Source of the DNA: Planctomycetota bacterium
Lineage (GTDB): Bacteria > Planctomycetota > Planctomycetia > Planctomycetales > Planctomycetaceae
Direction: 5' to 3'
Assembly: GCA_018242525.1 (NCBI GenBank)
Contig: JAFEBS010000008.1
Coordinates: 381,917 to 445,916, forward strand
DNA: 64,000 nucleotides
Every line of letters begins with the position of its first letter. Position 1 is the first letter of the stretch. The notes beneath the pieces were generated by a model. The model was given only the letters and a program-made list of their open reading frames with translations. It was not told the DNA's origin and ran no database searches. Below, in pieces: positions 8,862 through 17,883 of this stretch. Both the position numbers and the translations under genes were made by a program.

Positions 8862-9761
8862 ATGCGATTCCCGGGCATCTGCTTTTTCTGGACTCTGCTG
8901 ATCGCACTGGGGAATGGATGGCTGTTCGCAGCCGACCCCGGGGATTATCAGCCGGTGCCGGATTTCCTGCAGTTGCCCGCGGGTTGGACTCTAGGAGCCT
9001 GTTCGGCGGTTGGCGCGAGCCCCACAGGAGAGATTTACGTCTTTCATCGTGGCAAGCATCCGATCCTTTGTTTTGACCGGACCGGAAAATTCCAGCGATC
9101 GTGGGGCGACGACCTGATCAAGACAGCGCATGGGTTGCGGGTTGATCGTGATCACCATGTCTGGGTCACGGACATCGGCAATCATCGCGTCTACAAATTC
9201 GATTCGACGGGCAAACTGCTGCTGGCACTGGGGACGGGGAAGGCGGGAAAAGACCTCGATCAGTTCGACAGACCGACCGATGTCGCATTCGGCCCCGACG
9301 GCGAGTTCTTCATCACCGACGGTTACGGCAACAGCCGGGTGATGAAGTATTCCGCCGCCGGAAAACTGTTGAAATCCTGGGGTACGCCGGGGAAGGGGGC
9401 GGGAGAATTCAACCTGCCACATGCCATCGTCGTCGATCGCCAGAATCGAGTTCTCGTCGGCGACCGGGAAAACAACCGCATTCAGGTCTTCGACCGGGAA
9501 GGTACCTGGCTGGCGACCTGGGACGGGTTCGCTCCCTATGGACTGGCATTTCGCGCAGACGGAACCTTGTTTGTCGCCACTGGCCGCGAGCATGATGTTT
9601 TGTGCCTGGACAGCATGGGAAAAATCGCCCGCCGCTGGGGCCGGAAGGGGGTTGCCGCCGGTGAGTTTAATTTCCCGCACATGCTCTGCTTCGATCCCTC
9701 CGGAGCGTTATTGGTCGCCGAAGTCGATGGAACCAGACTTCAGAAACTGATCGCCAGATAG
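8862..9761 (+). CDS. Exported NHL-repeat beta-propeller protein
   Basis: A 299-aa exported beta-propeller. The start is ATG 8862, 13 nt after the acs stop, and gives a signal peptide (MRFPGICFFWTLLIALGNGW to FAADP). Six-fold NHL-type blades are visible as repeated G.V.D...H.WVTD.GNHRVYKFD.. units: HGLRVDRDHHVWVTDIGNHR, DVAFGPDGEFFITDGYGNSR, HAIVVDRQNRVLVGDRENNR, and later blades. The overall pattern resembles the peptidyl-alpha-hydroxyglycine alpha-amidating lyase propeller, but metal and catalytic residues cannot be judged by eye, so it may be only a binding scaffold. The tight spacing suggests co-transcription with acs, though a functional link is not obvious. Confidence 0.85.
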   Translation: MRFPGICFFWTLLIALGNGWLFAADPGDYQPVPDFLQLPAGWTLGACSAVGASPTGEIYVFHRGKHPILCFDRTGKFQRSWGDDLIKTAHGLRVDRDHHVWVTDIGNHRVYKFDSTGKLLLALGTGKAGKDLDQFDRPTDVAFGPDGEFFITDGYGNSRVMKYSAAGKLLKSWGTPGKGAGEFNLPHAIVVDRQNRVLVGDRENNRIQVFDREGTWLATWDGFAPYGLAFRADGTLFVATGREHDVLCLDSMGKIARRWGRKGVAAGEFNFPHMLCFDPSGALLVAEVDGTRLQKLIAR

Positions 9762-9853
9762 ACCGGTTTCGACCGTCGCCTGTTCTGGTTACACTCTGGA
9801 AACGTCTGCCGGGAATGCGGACAGACCCGGTGGCCGGTGCCAATCAGGTTTTC

Positions 9854-9860
9854 AAGGAGG
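9854..9860 (+). promoter_or_regulatory. Strong Shine-Dalgarno site deciding the GTG start at 9867
   Basis: AAGGAGG with 6-nt spacing to GTG 9867. It rules out the upstream in-frame GTG at 9837. Confidence 0.8.
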
Positions 9861-9866
9861 AATTGG

Positions 9867-11168
9867 GTGCAGCCAGCAAGCAGAGCTTCGGGAGCCTGGA
9901 ATTGGTTGGTGGTTGCCACGTGTACTGTGGCCAGCCTTGTTGCAGGCTATGTGGTCCTGGTCGAAGCACCTCCGCCGCGGACACTGGTCATTGCCGCCGG
10001 CAGCAAGGATGGCGCCTACCATCGGTTCGCTGTACGCTACGCTGAGTTGCTGAAGCAGGACGGCATCGCGGCGACCGTCCGCGTGACCAAGGGGTCCGTC
10101 GAAAACGTGCAACTGCTGCTGGATGAAGACTCGGACGTCTATCTCGCGTTCGTCCAGAGCGGCATCGCCGATCCAGCCAAGTGTGGAAAGCTGCAGGCGT
10201 TGTGCAGCCTGTACCGTGAGCCCCTGTGGATCTTTTATCGAGGCGAAAAGCAACTCGACCGGATATCGCAATTGAAAGCCAAACGGATTGCCATCGGTCC
10301 TGACGGCAGTGGTACACGGGCCATCACGCTGCAACTGCTGCAGGCCAATGAGATGAACGAGCAGAATGTGGAACTTCTTCCCTTGTCCGGCGGGGAAGCC
10401 GCAGAGGCTCTGGAGAGGGGAGAGATCGAGGCGGCGTTCTTCGTGGCCAGCATCGAGGCGTTGTATATTCAGCGCCTGATCAAGGATCCTGAGATCCACC
10501 TGATGGAACTGACTCAGACCGAAGCCTATTTGCGTCGGTTCCGGTTTCTTTCGACCGTCACGGTTCACGCGGGATTGCTCGATCTGCAGAACAATCTACC
10601 CGCTTCCGACACCGTACTGCTTGCTCCGGCGGCCACGCTGGTGGCCCATGAATCGCTTCACCCGGCTTTGATTCCGCTGATCCTGAAGGCGGCATCCAAG
10701 GTTCATAGAACCGGCGATCTGCTGACAGACAGCGGTGAGTTTCCGACGGCAGCCTATACGGACCTGCCGGTCAGCGAAGAGGCCGAACATTACTTTCGTT
10801 ATGGCCCACCCGTCCTGCAGAGATTCCTGCCGTTCTGGCTGGCATCGCTGATCGACCGGACGAAACTGATGATCATTCCGCTGCTGGTCCTGCTGATGCC
10901 CCTGTTCCGGGTGACACCTCCGTTGGTTCGCTGGCGCCATCGTCGCAAGATCTACCTGTGGTACGTGACACTGCGGGAGATTGACCAACGGGCGATTCAC
11001 GGCATGTCCACAGTCGATGCTCAAAAGTCCCTGGATGGGTTGAAGGTGCTCGAACAGCAGATCGCCGGTGTCGGAGTTCCTCTGAGCTACATGGAAGAAT
11101 ACTACAATCTCCGTCTGCACCTGCACCTGGTCCGCTCGCGCGTCGAATTGCTGGCACTTCAACACTAG
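9867..11168 (+). CDS. TAXI-family (TRAP-type) substrate-binding-like membrane-anchored protein
   Basis: Resembles the TAXI (TRAP-associated extracytoplasmic immunogenic; NMT1-like, PF16868) solute-binding proteins: TLVIAAGSKDGAYHRFA near the N-terminus, a lobe hinge with LKAKRIAIGPDGSGTRA, LPLSGGEAAEALERGEIEAA and FFVASIEA. The start is decided by an excellent ribosome-binding site, AAGGAGG at 9854-9860, 6 nt before GTG 9867; the protein then has an N-terminal TM segment (WLVVATCTVASLVAGYVVL). Unlike simple binding proteins it has a second TM (LMIIPLLVLLMPLF) and a 90-residue basic, helical C-terminal tail, probably cytoplasmic. No TRAP permease gene is adjacent, so a sensing role is possible. 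Its TAG stop is the first triplet of repeat copy B. Confidence 0.8.
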   Translation: MQPASRASGAWNWLVVATCTVASLVAGYVVLVEAPPPRTLVIAAGSKDGAYHRFAVRYAELLKQDGIAATVRVTKGSVENVQLLLDEDSDVYLAFVQSGIADPAKCGKLQALCSLYREPLWIFYRGEKQLDRISQLKAKRIAIGPDGSGTRAITLQLLQANEMNEQNVELLPLSGGEAAEALERGEIEAAFFVASIEALYIQRLIKDPEIHLMELTQTEAYLRRFRFLSTVTVHAGLLDLQNNLPASDTVLLAPAATLVAHESLHPALIPLILKAASKVHRTGDLLTDSGEFPTAAYTDLPVSEEAEHYFRYGPPVLQRFLPFWLASLIDRTKLMIIPLLVLLMPLFRVTPPLVRWRHRRKIYLWYVTLREIDQRAIHGMSTVDAQKSLDGLKVLEQQIAGVGVPLSYMEEYYNLRLHLHLVRSRVELLALQH

Positions 11169-11269
11169 CAGCCTGTGGCAAAAGGTGTCTGACCCTCTCC
11201 GGGCACGCGATTTTCAAGGTGAATTCAGTGCCCTCCAAAGGGTCAGACACCTTTTGCCACAGACTGCTA
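11166..11269. repeat. Palindromic repeat element, copy B (31-bp near-perfect inverted repeat)
   Basis: The arms 11166-11196 and 11239-11269 are reverse complements except for one base (position 7). The outer ends read TAG...CTA. In reverse complement the whole element matches copy A at 5903-6002: GGTGTCTGACCC at the arm base, a core with GGAGGGCA.TG.ATTCACC and TTGAAAA, then TGCCCGGAGAGG. The TAG at its left end (11166-11168) is the actual stop codon of the TAXI-like gene. Confidence 0.88.
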
Positions 11270-11443
11270 GCCCTGCGCGCGAGGGATTGATCGGTGCGTA
11301 TTCAATTCTCCAATCTCCCGCTTGCTCCTCAGGCGACTGCCAGGTCGTCGAATGGAACTTCTCAGATGCATCCCGATACCCGGGCGGGTATCATCAATCT
11401 GCCGAATCGGTTTGATGCTTTACATCTCAAGGAGTTCCTCACC

Positions 11444-12325
11444 GTGAAACTGTCTCGTCGATTGATGATTGCCGCCGTGGGCTGCCTGCTGGTGTCTGGG
11501 GTTGCGGCCGCCGCCGACAAGTCCAAAGTTCTGTTTCTAACGCAAAGCCAGGGCTTCAAGCACGGTTCCGTGAATCGGGACAAGCGAGATCTGGCGGTGG
11601 CCGAAGTCGCCATGACGCAATTGGGCCAGAAAACCGGCCTGTTTGACATTCACTGCACTCAGGATGCCGCGGCCGACTTTACGAAGGAAAACCTGAAAAA
11701 CTACGACATTGTCATGTTCTACACGACCGGTGAACTTCCGATTGCCGCTGCCGATCGTGACTACTTCATGAACGAGTGGCTGAAGCAAAAGGGGCACGGC
11801 TGGATTGGGTTCCATTCGGCGGCCGACACGTATCGCACGAACAATCCGGCCCACAAGTGGTATTGGGATCTGTGTGGCGGGACCTTCAAGGGACATCCGT
11901 GGAACGCTGGTGAGCTGGTGACGATCAGCGTTCACGACACCAAGCATCCTGCCATGAAACCGTTCGGCGACGAGTTTCAGATCAAGGACGAAATCTACTG
12001 GTACGACCACTGGGTGCCGGAAAACGTTCACGTTCTGATGAGCCTGAACATCGCCAAGTGCCCGACCAAGGGCCAGAAGACCAATGACGGTTTGCACGCC
12101 GAGCATGTCCCGGTCTCGTGGTGCCGTACCTGGGGTGACGGCAAGATCTTCTTCAACAATCTTGGACACAACGAATCGACGTGGACGGACCCGCGATTCC
12201 TGGATTCGACCGAAGCCGCCATCCGCTGGATCCGTGGCGAAGTCGCTGGCGACGCCACTCCGAACCCCGAAGTTTCCAGGCAGCAGCAGGCCAAGGCACT
12301 GAAGGACGCCGGGGTCGAAAAGTAA
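11444..12325 (+). CDS. Exported ThuA-domain protein (trehalose-utilisation-like, class I GATase fold)
   Basis: ThuA-like domain (PF06283-like), common in exported planctomycete proteins and often linked to carbohydrate breakdown. The start is GTG 11444, with AAGGAG 9 nt upstream; it yields a signal peptide (VKLSRRLMIAAVGCLLVSG to AAAAD). Domain signatures: KVLFLTQSQGFKHGSV at the N-terminus, YDIVMFYTTGELPI, GWIGFHSAADTY (the position of the nucleophile elbow), DEIYWYDHW, and the C-terminal HVPVSWCRTWGDGKIFFNNLGHNE. 293 aa. Catalysis has not been proven for the family. The frame is open upstream to 11294, but that part overlaps non-coding sequence after the repeat. Confidence 0.86.
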   Translation: MKLSRRLMIAAVGCLLVSGVAAAADKSKVLFLTQSQGFKHGSVNRDKRDLAVAEVAMTQLGQKTGLFDIHCTQDAAADFTKENLKNYDIVMFYTTGELPIAAADRDYFMNEWLKQKGHGWIGFHSAADTYRTNNPAHKWYWDLCGGTFKGHPWNAGELVTISVHDTKHPAMKPFGDEFQIKDEIYWYDHWVPENVHVLMSLNIAKCPTKGQKTNDGLHAEHVPVSWCRTWGDGKIFFNNLGHNESTWTDPRFLDSTEAAIRWIRGEVAGDATPNPEVSRQQQAKALKDAGVEK

Positions 12326-12339
12326 TCTCGATTTTTTCT

Positions 12340-12365
12340 CGTTCCCAAGCTCCCGCTTGGGAACG
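12340..12365. repeat. Perfect short palindrome (11-bp stem) of a family seen again at 58612
   Basis: CGTTCCCAAGC and GCTTGGGAACG flank a TCCC loop, 14 nt after the ThuA stop and between convergent genes. The same sequence with one mismatch occurs inverted at 58612-58636, including the adjoining A/T run, so it is a dispersed repeat. The T-run lies before the stem on the plus strand, which does not fit a classical terminator. Confidence 0.75.
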
Positions 12366-12448
12366 ATGAAAACGCGCACCTCCAAAACTCGCACGTCGGA
12401 CTGGTGTTGCAGAATGCCAGTCCTTTCATCGCTAATTCCTCGGCGCAC

Positions 12449-13378
12449 CTACGAACGGCCAAAAAACTTTGGTGGATGGTCCAGCGAATAAATCGTCGTT
12501 TCCACGGCGATCCGGTCGCGAACATACTTGGGGCATTGCAGCAGGCCCAGCATGGTCTGGCCGTCAAACATGCGGAAGACGCCGGTGGTCTCACTGGACA
12601 GCAATGCGTCCGTGGCAACCGGGGCCGGTTGAGTGTTGATCGGCTGCTGGCTGGCGACCGCCAGTCCCCACGGAGATCCGTAAGTGGGGACATTGGCCTG
12701 GATCACGCAGGTGTGCTGGAAGACCGATTCGATCGTCTTGACGGTCCGCGCCAGCAGACTCAAGAGGGGTGGCGACATCGAACCGGCCTGGTTGATAAAA
12801 ACGCCGCCCGGTGCCAGGGCCTGCTTGCAGAGTTGAAAGAACTCGCGAGTGAACAGTTTGTACGCCGGTCCCTCTTCAATGGGATCGGTCAGGTCGGCAA
12901 TGATCACATCCCAGCCGCTGGAACGGGCAATGATTTCGTAGGCGTCGCCGATTTCGAGTCGAACGCGGGGATCTTCAAACGCTCCCTGATGAATTTCGGG
13001 CAGCCACTCCCGACAGGCGGCGACGGCGTCGCCATCGATGTCGGCGACAACCACTTCTTCGACGCAGTTCCACTTCAAGGCTTCGCGCGCCGTCCCGCCA
13101 TCGGCTCCACCCGCGATCAGGACTCGGCGGGGTTTACCATGCAGGACGCACGGGACATGAACCAGCGGCTCGTGGTACAGGAATTCGTCGCCGGTGCAGG
13201 TCTGCCATTTGCCGTCCAGCACCAATGCGTTGCCATACGCCCCGCTTTCCACGATGGTCAAATCCTGGAACGGGGTCTGACGATGAGCCAGGATTCTCGC
13301 AATACCATGCTGCCAGACATCGTGGGGGGTCAGGTATTCACTGATCCACAGATCAGCAGCAAGGGTGGCTCCAGGCAT
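12449..13378 (-). CDS. speE: Spermidine synthase-like polyamine aminopropyltransferase
   Basis: Transfers aminopropyl from decarboxylated SAM to putrescine in the cytoplasm. The protein has the N-terminal beta domain (LWISEYLTPHDVWQHGI, IVESGAYGNALVLDGKWQT with the GDEFLYHEPL substrate loop) followed by the Rossmann methyltransferase-like domain: RRVLIAGGADGGTAREAL (SAM site), VVVADIDGDAVAACREWLPEI, and DVIIADLTDPIEEGPAYKLFT, where the catalytic Asp lies. 309 aa, normal length. The start at 13378 has only a weak upstream GGAT but aligns with the family N-terminus. It lies downstream of a pseudopilin and gspE on the same strand, probably by chance of order. No speD or speA is in view. Confidence 0.88.
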   Translation of the reverse strand: MPGATLAADLWISEYLTPHDVWQHGIARILAHRQTPFQDLTIVESGAYGNALVLDGKWQTCTGDEFLYHEPLVHVPCVLHGKPRRVLIAGGADGGTAREALKWNCVEEVVVADIDGDAVAACREWLPEIHQGAFEDPRVRLEIGDAYEIIARSSGWDVIIADLTDPIEEGPAYKLFTREFFQLCKQALAPGGVFINQAGSMSPPLLSLLARTVKTIESVFQHTCVIQANVPTYGSPWGLAVASQQPINTQPAPVATDALLSSETTGVFRMFDGQTMLGLLQCPKYVRDRIAVETTIYSLDHPPKFFGRS

Positions 13379-13525
13379 GAATCGATCCGGCAGAAAGATG
13401 GACCAGGGGATGCGTACGAATCCGACAGGTTAACGAATGTGTCTTCGGTGTAGAACACGACACGGTGCTGGTCCACCCGTTTTTCGCGAAGTCGCGTGAA
13501 CCCGCGAGTCAATCGTCCAGGGTCT

Positions 13526-13789
13526 TCAATACGGAGAAATCAATTCTCCCGGCAGATCCGGCGACTGTGTCGTCGGCTGTGGCCGCGGGGGCGGGGGCGA
13601 ACCAGCGGGGAACGCTTGAAACGTGTCGTGGTAGGTGTTCAGGGACAGTCCCAACCGCTGCAGGTTGGCACGCCTCTGCGAATCCCGGGCCTGTTCGCGC
13701 TGTTGCAGGATGGCCGGACCGGCCAGTACCAGGAACACCAGCAGGATCAGGATCACGGTGACAGTTTCGAGTGGCGAGAGGGCGCGCAT
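13526..13789 (-). CDS. Short type IV pseudopilin-like (mini DUF1559-like) protein
   Basis: An 87-aa protein with the architecture of a prepilin N-terminus: a short leader MRALSPLE, a Glu in the +5 position, a long hydrophobic helix (TVTVILILLVFLVLAGPAIL), then QQREQARDSQRRANLQRLGL, which matches the Q.REAARR.QC.NNL segment typical of DUF1559 prepilins, and finally a Pro-rich tail. The residue before the presumed cleavage site is Ala, not the usual Gly, and the globular pilin domain is missing. It starts 29 nt after the gspE stop, so the two probably share a transcript. It could be a minor pseudopilin or a truncated DUF1559 protein. Confidence 0.65.
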   Translation of the reverse strand: MRALSPLETVTVILILLVFLVLAGPAILQQREQARDSQRRANLQRLGLSLNTYHDTFQAFPAGSPPPPRPQPTTQSPDLPGELISPY

Positions 13790-13818
13790 GGGACGATTCC
13801 CGATCGACGACGTCGAAA

Positions 13819-15501
13819 TCAGCTGAAGTCGCCCTTGGTGATTCTCAGAACTTCTTCGAGTGTGGTGGTCCCATCGATGACTCGTTGATAACCATTCAGT
13901 CGCAACGTCACCATTCCATTCTTCAAGGCATGGTCACGAATCGTGGCCGAACTGGCGCGGGCAACGCACAGTCGACCAATTTCCGGATCCGTTCGCAATA
14001 GTTCAAAGATGGCCCGCCGTCCCGCAAACCCGGTCCCGCGACATTCACGACACCCCGCCGGCTTCCAGAAGTTGGTGGGAATGGGACGGGGGAAATCCTC
14101 GGGAATCTCGTCGGCATCGGGCGTGTAGGCGACCTTGCAGTGCTTGCACAACACCCGCACCAGGCGTTGGGCCAGTACTCCTTCCACGGTGCTGGCGACC
14201 AGGTATGGTTCCACACCCATGTCGATCAAACGGGCAAAGGCGCTGGGGGCGTCGTTCGTGTGCAGCGTGCTGAACACCAGGTGACCCGTCAGAGACGCCT
14301 GAATGGCGGCTTCGGCAGTTTCGCCGTCGCGGATTTCCCCGATCAGGATCACGTCCGGGTCGTGACGCAGAATACTTCGCAGACCGGCGGCAAACGTCAG
14401 ACCGACCTTACTGTGTACCTGGATCTGGCTGATTCCCGGGTTCTGGTATTCGACAGGATCTTCGACAGTGATGATCTTGATCGACGGATCCTTGATTTCG
14501 TTGAGTGCGCTATACAGGGTGGACGTTTTCCCGCTTCCGGTCGGACCAGTGACCAGAACGATCCCGTGTGGCATGGCGATCAGATCGTGGAATGTTTTTG
14601 CCATCCCATCGGGCATGCCGACGTTCTTCAAATTGAACACCATGCGGCTCTTGTCGAGCAGTCGCAGCACCACCCCTTCCCCGTAGATCATGGGGATGAT
14701 CGACACGCGAACGTCGATTTCGCGACCCGAGATCTTCAACTTGATGCGGCCGTCCTGGGGAATCCGCTTTTCCGCGATGTTCAACTTCGACATGATCTTC
14801 AAGCGGGTCACGATCGCCGCATAGAAGTGCATGATCGACTCCGGAACGGGCTGCACCCGCAGCAGACCGTCGACGCGGTAACGGATGATCAGTCCGTTTT
14901 CCTGGGGCTCGATGTGAACGTCACTGGCCTGCTGGTCCAGGGCTTCCATCAGCAGTTCGTTCACCAGCTTGATCACTGACGCGTTTTCGGCCTGTTGAGC
15001 CAGGTCGCCATCGTCGGCCGAAGCATCGCTGATCAGTTCGACGCCGTCCGCCGAACGCTGAGCGACCAATTCGTTCAGGGTGTCGCCGCCAACCCCCAGA
15101 TGTTCCTTGATCAGGTCCACCACGTCCAGGCGACGGGCCAGCACGGGGACCAGGTGGAATCCGCTGACCGATTCCAGTTCTTCCAGCGCTTCCAAATTGA
15201 AGGGGTCCGACGTGGCGACGACGACGCTGCCGTTCTTTCGGGTGATGGGCAGCAGCGAATGGCGAAAGACGGCCGTCGTGGGAAACTGCATCAGCAGTTC
15301 GCGGTCGATCAATTCCTTTTTGACATCGACAAACGGCATCCCCAGTTCGTCGGCAAACGCTTTCAGAACATCGTCTTCCGAGCAGTAACCCATCTCTACA
15401 AGCACACGGTCCAGGCGCCGCCCCGCAGTGTTCGGAAGGGTCGTATCAACTTGCTCCCGGGAAACCAGTCCGTATCGGATGAGCGTCTGGGCGATGTCCA
15501 T
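13819..15501 (-). CDS. GspE/PilB-family secretion or pilus-assembly ATPase
   Basis: Hexameric ATPase that powers type II secretion or type IV pilus extension at the inner membrane. 560 aa. N-terminal MshEN-like domain ([39 protein letters not shown]), linker, then the ATPase core: [18 protein letters not shown], Walker [16 protein letters not shown], the Asp box [14 protein letters not shown], Walker [20 protein letters not shown], and the His box [15 protein letters not shown] four-cysteine zinc motif (CKHC...CREC) lies at about 450-490, as in PilB/GspE but not PilT. Other secretion components are not adjacent except the small pseudopilin downstream; DUF1559 prepilins elsewhere in the genome are plausible clients. 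Confidence 0.93.
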   Translation of the reverse strand: MDIAQTLIRYGLVSREQVDTTLPNTAGRRLDRVLVEMGYCSEDDVLKAFADELGMPFVDVKKELIDRELLMQFPTTAVFRHSLLPITRKNGSVVVATSDPFNLEALEELESVSGFHLVPVLARRLDVVDLIKEHLGVGGDTLNELVAQRSADGVELISDASADDGDLAQQAENASVIKLVNELLMEALDQQASDVHIEPQENGLIIRYRVDGLLRVQPVPESIMHFYAAIVTRLKIMSKLNIAEKRIPQDGRIKLKISGREIDVRVSIIPMIYGEGVVLRLLDKSRMVFNLKNVGMPDGMAKTFHDLIAMPHGIVLVTGPTGSGKTSTLYSALNEIKDPSIKIITVEDPVEYQNPGISQIQVHSKVGLTFAAGLRSILRHDPDVILIGEIRDGETAEAAIQASLTGHLVFSTLHTNDAPSAFARLIDMGVEPYLVASTVEGVLAQRLVRVLCKHCKVAYTPDADEIPEDFPRPIPTNFWKPAGCRECRGTGFAGRRAIFELLRTDPEIGRLCVARASSATIRDHALKNGMVTLRLNGYQRVIDGTTTLEEVLRITKGDFS

Positions 15502-15727
15502 GGGTGGATTGGTCTTGTCTACGGTGTTTCAGAATGCAACCGAAGCTGATCTGGCATTCTCCGCGGAAAGTGAGAGTACAGCAAGGGGGACACCGGGCCT
15601 GTGAGTTCGAAACAGTCAACCTGAGGCGTACCTGAACGTACTTGACGGTCGATCAGGGACAATGTCGCCTGGGTTTCATTGAATGAGGATCCGAAGTCTC
15701 ACGACTTCAGCTACAAGAATTCTTGAG

Positions 15728-16405
15728 TCATGCCACCCGACGCGACTGGCGAAGAATCGCGTATTGCCACGAATTCCCCTGCTTTCCGACGACTTCAATC
15801 GCCCCCGTTTTCTTCAGGCAATACGCCATCTTCTGAGCCAGCCAGCGCGGGATCGCCGCGTGTGTCGCCAGTTCGCCCGTGGTGAATACGGCGGGTAGCG
15901 TGACCGGTAGCAGCTTGCGCAGGTCGGCTGCTGTCTTCAGTTTCTTCCGGGAAACGACGTCCGTCAGCAGTCGGTCTTCCACTCGAAAGTCGGGTCCGCG
16001 ACGTCGTCGGCAGGGTCGCGTAATCCGGTGCTCCTCCTGCTCGGTCAGGACCACCTCCAACGTCAGGCGCGGGTGCGGAAAGACATTGACGAAGTGAACC
16101 AGATCCTGAAACAGGTTCAACACGGTTTCGCGAATCGGGCTGTACCGTGCCGAAACAATCTCACCACCGGGTCGATCACGACGAATCAGGTATTTGCGAC
16201 TGACCAGCGGCTTCACGACCACCACTCGATGCCGTTCCAGCAACTGGCGGACCTTGTCGCGCAGCGCCGACAGCGACGCCTGCTGGATCTCAATCAGCCG
16301 CCCACGGACCACCGCGTCAATACGGTACCCATCGACCTGAACCTCCAGGTCTTTGGCGCGACCGCCGTACAGGGCCTTCAGTTGGCGGTGCAGCGTCGAT
16401 TCCAT
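15728..16405 (-). CDS. Hypothetical protein with possible PD-(D/E)xK-like N-terminus and winged-helix-like C-terminus
   Basis: 225 aa, no family recognised with confidence. The N-terminal 60 residues (ESTLHRQLKALY, YRIDAVVRGRLIEIQQASLS) follow the pattern of a restriction-endonuclease fold: helix, D, beta-strand, E-x-Q, helix. The segment VVVVKPLVSRKYLIRRD then continues a beta core. A middle block contains RRRRGPDFRVEDRLL and the C-terminus looks like a winged helix (FTTGELATHAAIPRWLAQKMAYCLKKTGAIEV). The frame is well formed. It begins 14 nt after the stop of the orphan parA and is likely co-transcribed with it. A DNA-related role is inferred from the fold guess and its neighbour only. Confidence 0.7.
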   Translation of the reverse strand: MESTLHRQLKALYGGRAKDLEVQVDGYRIDAVVRGRLIEIQQASLSALRDKVRQLLERHRVVVVKPLVSRKYLIRRDRPGGEIVSARYSPIRETVLNLFQDLVHFVNVFPHPRLTLEVVLTEQEEHRITRPCRRRRGPDFRVEDRLLTDVVSRKKLKTAADLRKLLPVTLPAVFTTGELATHAAIPRWLAQKMAYCLKKTGAIEVVGKQGNSWQYAILRQSRRVA

Positions 16406-16419
16406 GTGTCATCGATCTT

Positions 16420-17238
16420 TTACGCGGCGTTTGGCTGAACCTTGGCGATTTCGGCCGCGATCACTTCCGTCACCAGTGCCCCGTAATCGAGTGCACCGGA
16501 ACTCTTGCTGGCATAGTCAAAGATCGACTGTCCAAAGCTGGGAGCCTCTGCCAGTTTAATGTTGCGGCGAATGCGACTGTCGAAGATGCGCGCCTTGAAC
16601 CAGGGAGCCTGCGGATCGCTCTGTTCCAGGAACCGCATCAGGTCATCCGTGATGTCGGCCGCCAGTCGGGTGGCGGTCTCATACAGGCACAGAATGATGC
16701 CGCTGACCTTCAGTTCGCGGTTCAATCGCCGCTTCACCAGCGCTGTTGTCTCAAACAATTTCGACAGTCCCTGCAGTGCCAGGAAGTGCGGCTGCAATGG
16801 AATAAAGACTTCCTTGGCGGCCGTCAGCGCATTCACGGTCAATACCCCCAGTGACGGCGGGCAGTCCATGATGATGTAGTCAAACGGCTGCTGCTGATAC
16901 AGCTTTTCAATGGCTGTCCGCAGGATCAATTCGCGGCCCGGGGTATCCGCCAGCTCGATTTCGGTGGCGGCGAGGTCCAGATCCGACGGAACGACCCACA
17001 AATTGTCCACGGCCAGTTGCTTTGTCTCGGACAGAGTCTTCTTGCCGGAAAACACGTCGTAGACCGTCGGAGTCTGACCGAATGCGTCCACGCCCAGATG
17101 CAGCGAGGCATGTCCCTGGGGATCCAGGTCGATCAGGCAGACCGATCGACCTTGCTTGGCCAGTCCCGCAGCCAGGTTCACGCTGGTGGTCGTCTTGCCG
17201 ACGCCACCCTTCTGATTCATCACACAAATGCTGCGCAT
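16420..17238 (-). CDS. parA: ParA/Soj-family ATPase (orphan)
   Basis: Deviant-Walker-A ATPase of the ParA/Soj type, which positions chromosomes, plasmids or other large cargo by cycling on nucleoid DNA. ATG 17238 is chosen because AAAGGA (17245-17250 complement) lies 6 nt upstream and the protein then opens with [21 protein letters not shown], the expected first strand and Walker A. Further motifs: [18 protein letters not shown] (A'), [18 protein letters not shown] (Walker B), and a C-terminal [21 protein letters not shown] segment typical of Soj. 272 aa. No parB follows; the next gene is a hypothetical protein with a possible nuclease fold. The upstream frame extension to 17436 overlaps a repeat and is not used. 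Confidence 0.9.
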   Translation of the reverse strand: MRSICVMNQKGGVGKTTTSVNLAAGLAKQGRSVCLIDLDPQGHASLHLGVDAFGQTPTVYDVFSGKKTLSETKQLAVDNLWVVPSDLDLAATEIELADTPGRELILRTAIEKLYQQQPFDYIIMDCPPSLGVLTVNALTAAKEVFIPLQPHFLALQGLSKLFETTALVKRRLNRELKVSGIILCLYETATRLAADITDDLMRFLEQSDPQAPWFKARIFDSRIRRNIKLAEAPSFGQSIFDYASKSSGALDYGALVTEVIAAEIAKVQPNAA

Positions 17239-17421
17239 CGGGCATCCTTTCCCGGAAGTTCCTGAGGCGGGAAATGCCCGTCCCGGCAGTCCCACAGAGT
17301 GGTCCGGAATGTAGCCGATGACCCGATTCGCCGGAAGGTGAATCTGAAGGAATGGAGGGCGCAATTCGTGGATCAGGAATTGGAACGATGAAGACCGGCG
17401 AGGAACAGTAACCGGCTGGGC

Positions 17422-17777
17422 CATCGCCTTTTTCAAATTGGGAATCGGGTGCCACGGTTATGGCGTCCTCGACGTGGCCGTGCCGATTGAGCACTCGCAC
17501 GGCGGTCCCGAAGCGATAAGACCGCGGCACCAATCGTGGGTAACGATTGATGTCACGAACATCCCAAGCGTTAAGACACAGTCGTCATATCCGTTACTCC
17601 AAAGGAGTTTCGTCTTATAGCCCAGCGTTGCCGCGCCTCGCGGCTACGCTGGGGTCTGAACGCATCATGATTCTTACCCTGAAAGGGTTCTGCCTCCGGG
17701 AGCGAATACCCATGTCACAGTCTCTCGACAAAAACCGTCACCTGCCGTTCGTGCCGCCCAATTTGAAAAAGGCGATG
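17422..17777. repeat. 356-bp non-coding element with perfect 21-bp terminal inverted repeats (MITE-like)
   Basis: The ends 17422-17442 and 17757-17777 are exact reverse complements (21 of 21; both contain CAAATTGGG or its complement). Inside lie a large interrupted hairpin (17621-17653: CCCAGCG / CGCTGGG around GCCGCG / CGCGGC) and ACCCTGAAAGGGT. No transposase-sized ORF is inside; a 91-aa ORF across the right half is not convincing. The size and termini fit a MITE or a similar non-autonomous element; I saw no clear target-site duplication. Confidence 0.7.
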
Positions 17778-17883
17778 ACCTTGGGGTGGAACCAAATGGC
17801 AGCCAAATCCTCGCAGACTTAGTACAATTCGAGAGTCCCCGGCGGACCACACAGCTCCACTCCTTCATGACACCGGAAGCACC

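Noticed and set aside
12340..12365. Intrinsic terminator for the ThuA or speE gene
   Set aside because: The T-run precedes the stem on the plus strand and an A-run follows it on the minus strand, and the sequence is a dispersed repeat.
13330..13512. 60-aa minus-strand frame before speE
   Set aside because: Overlaps the speE start, begins at TTG and has no recognisable features.
17547..17822. 91-aa plus-strand ORF
   Set aside because: Lies mostly inside the MITE-like element and its terminal repeat; better explained as repeat sequence.
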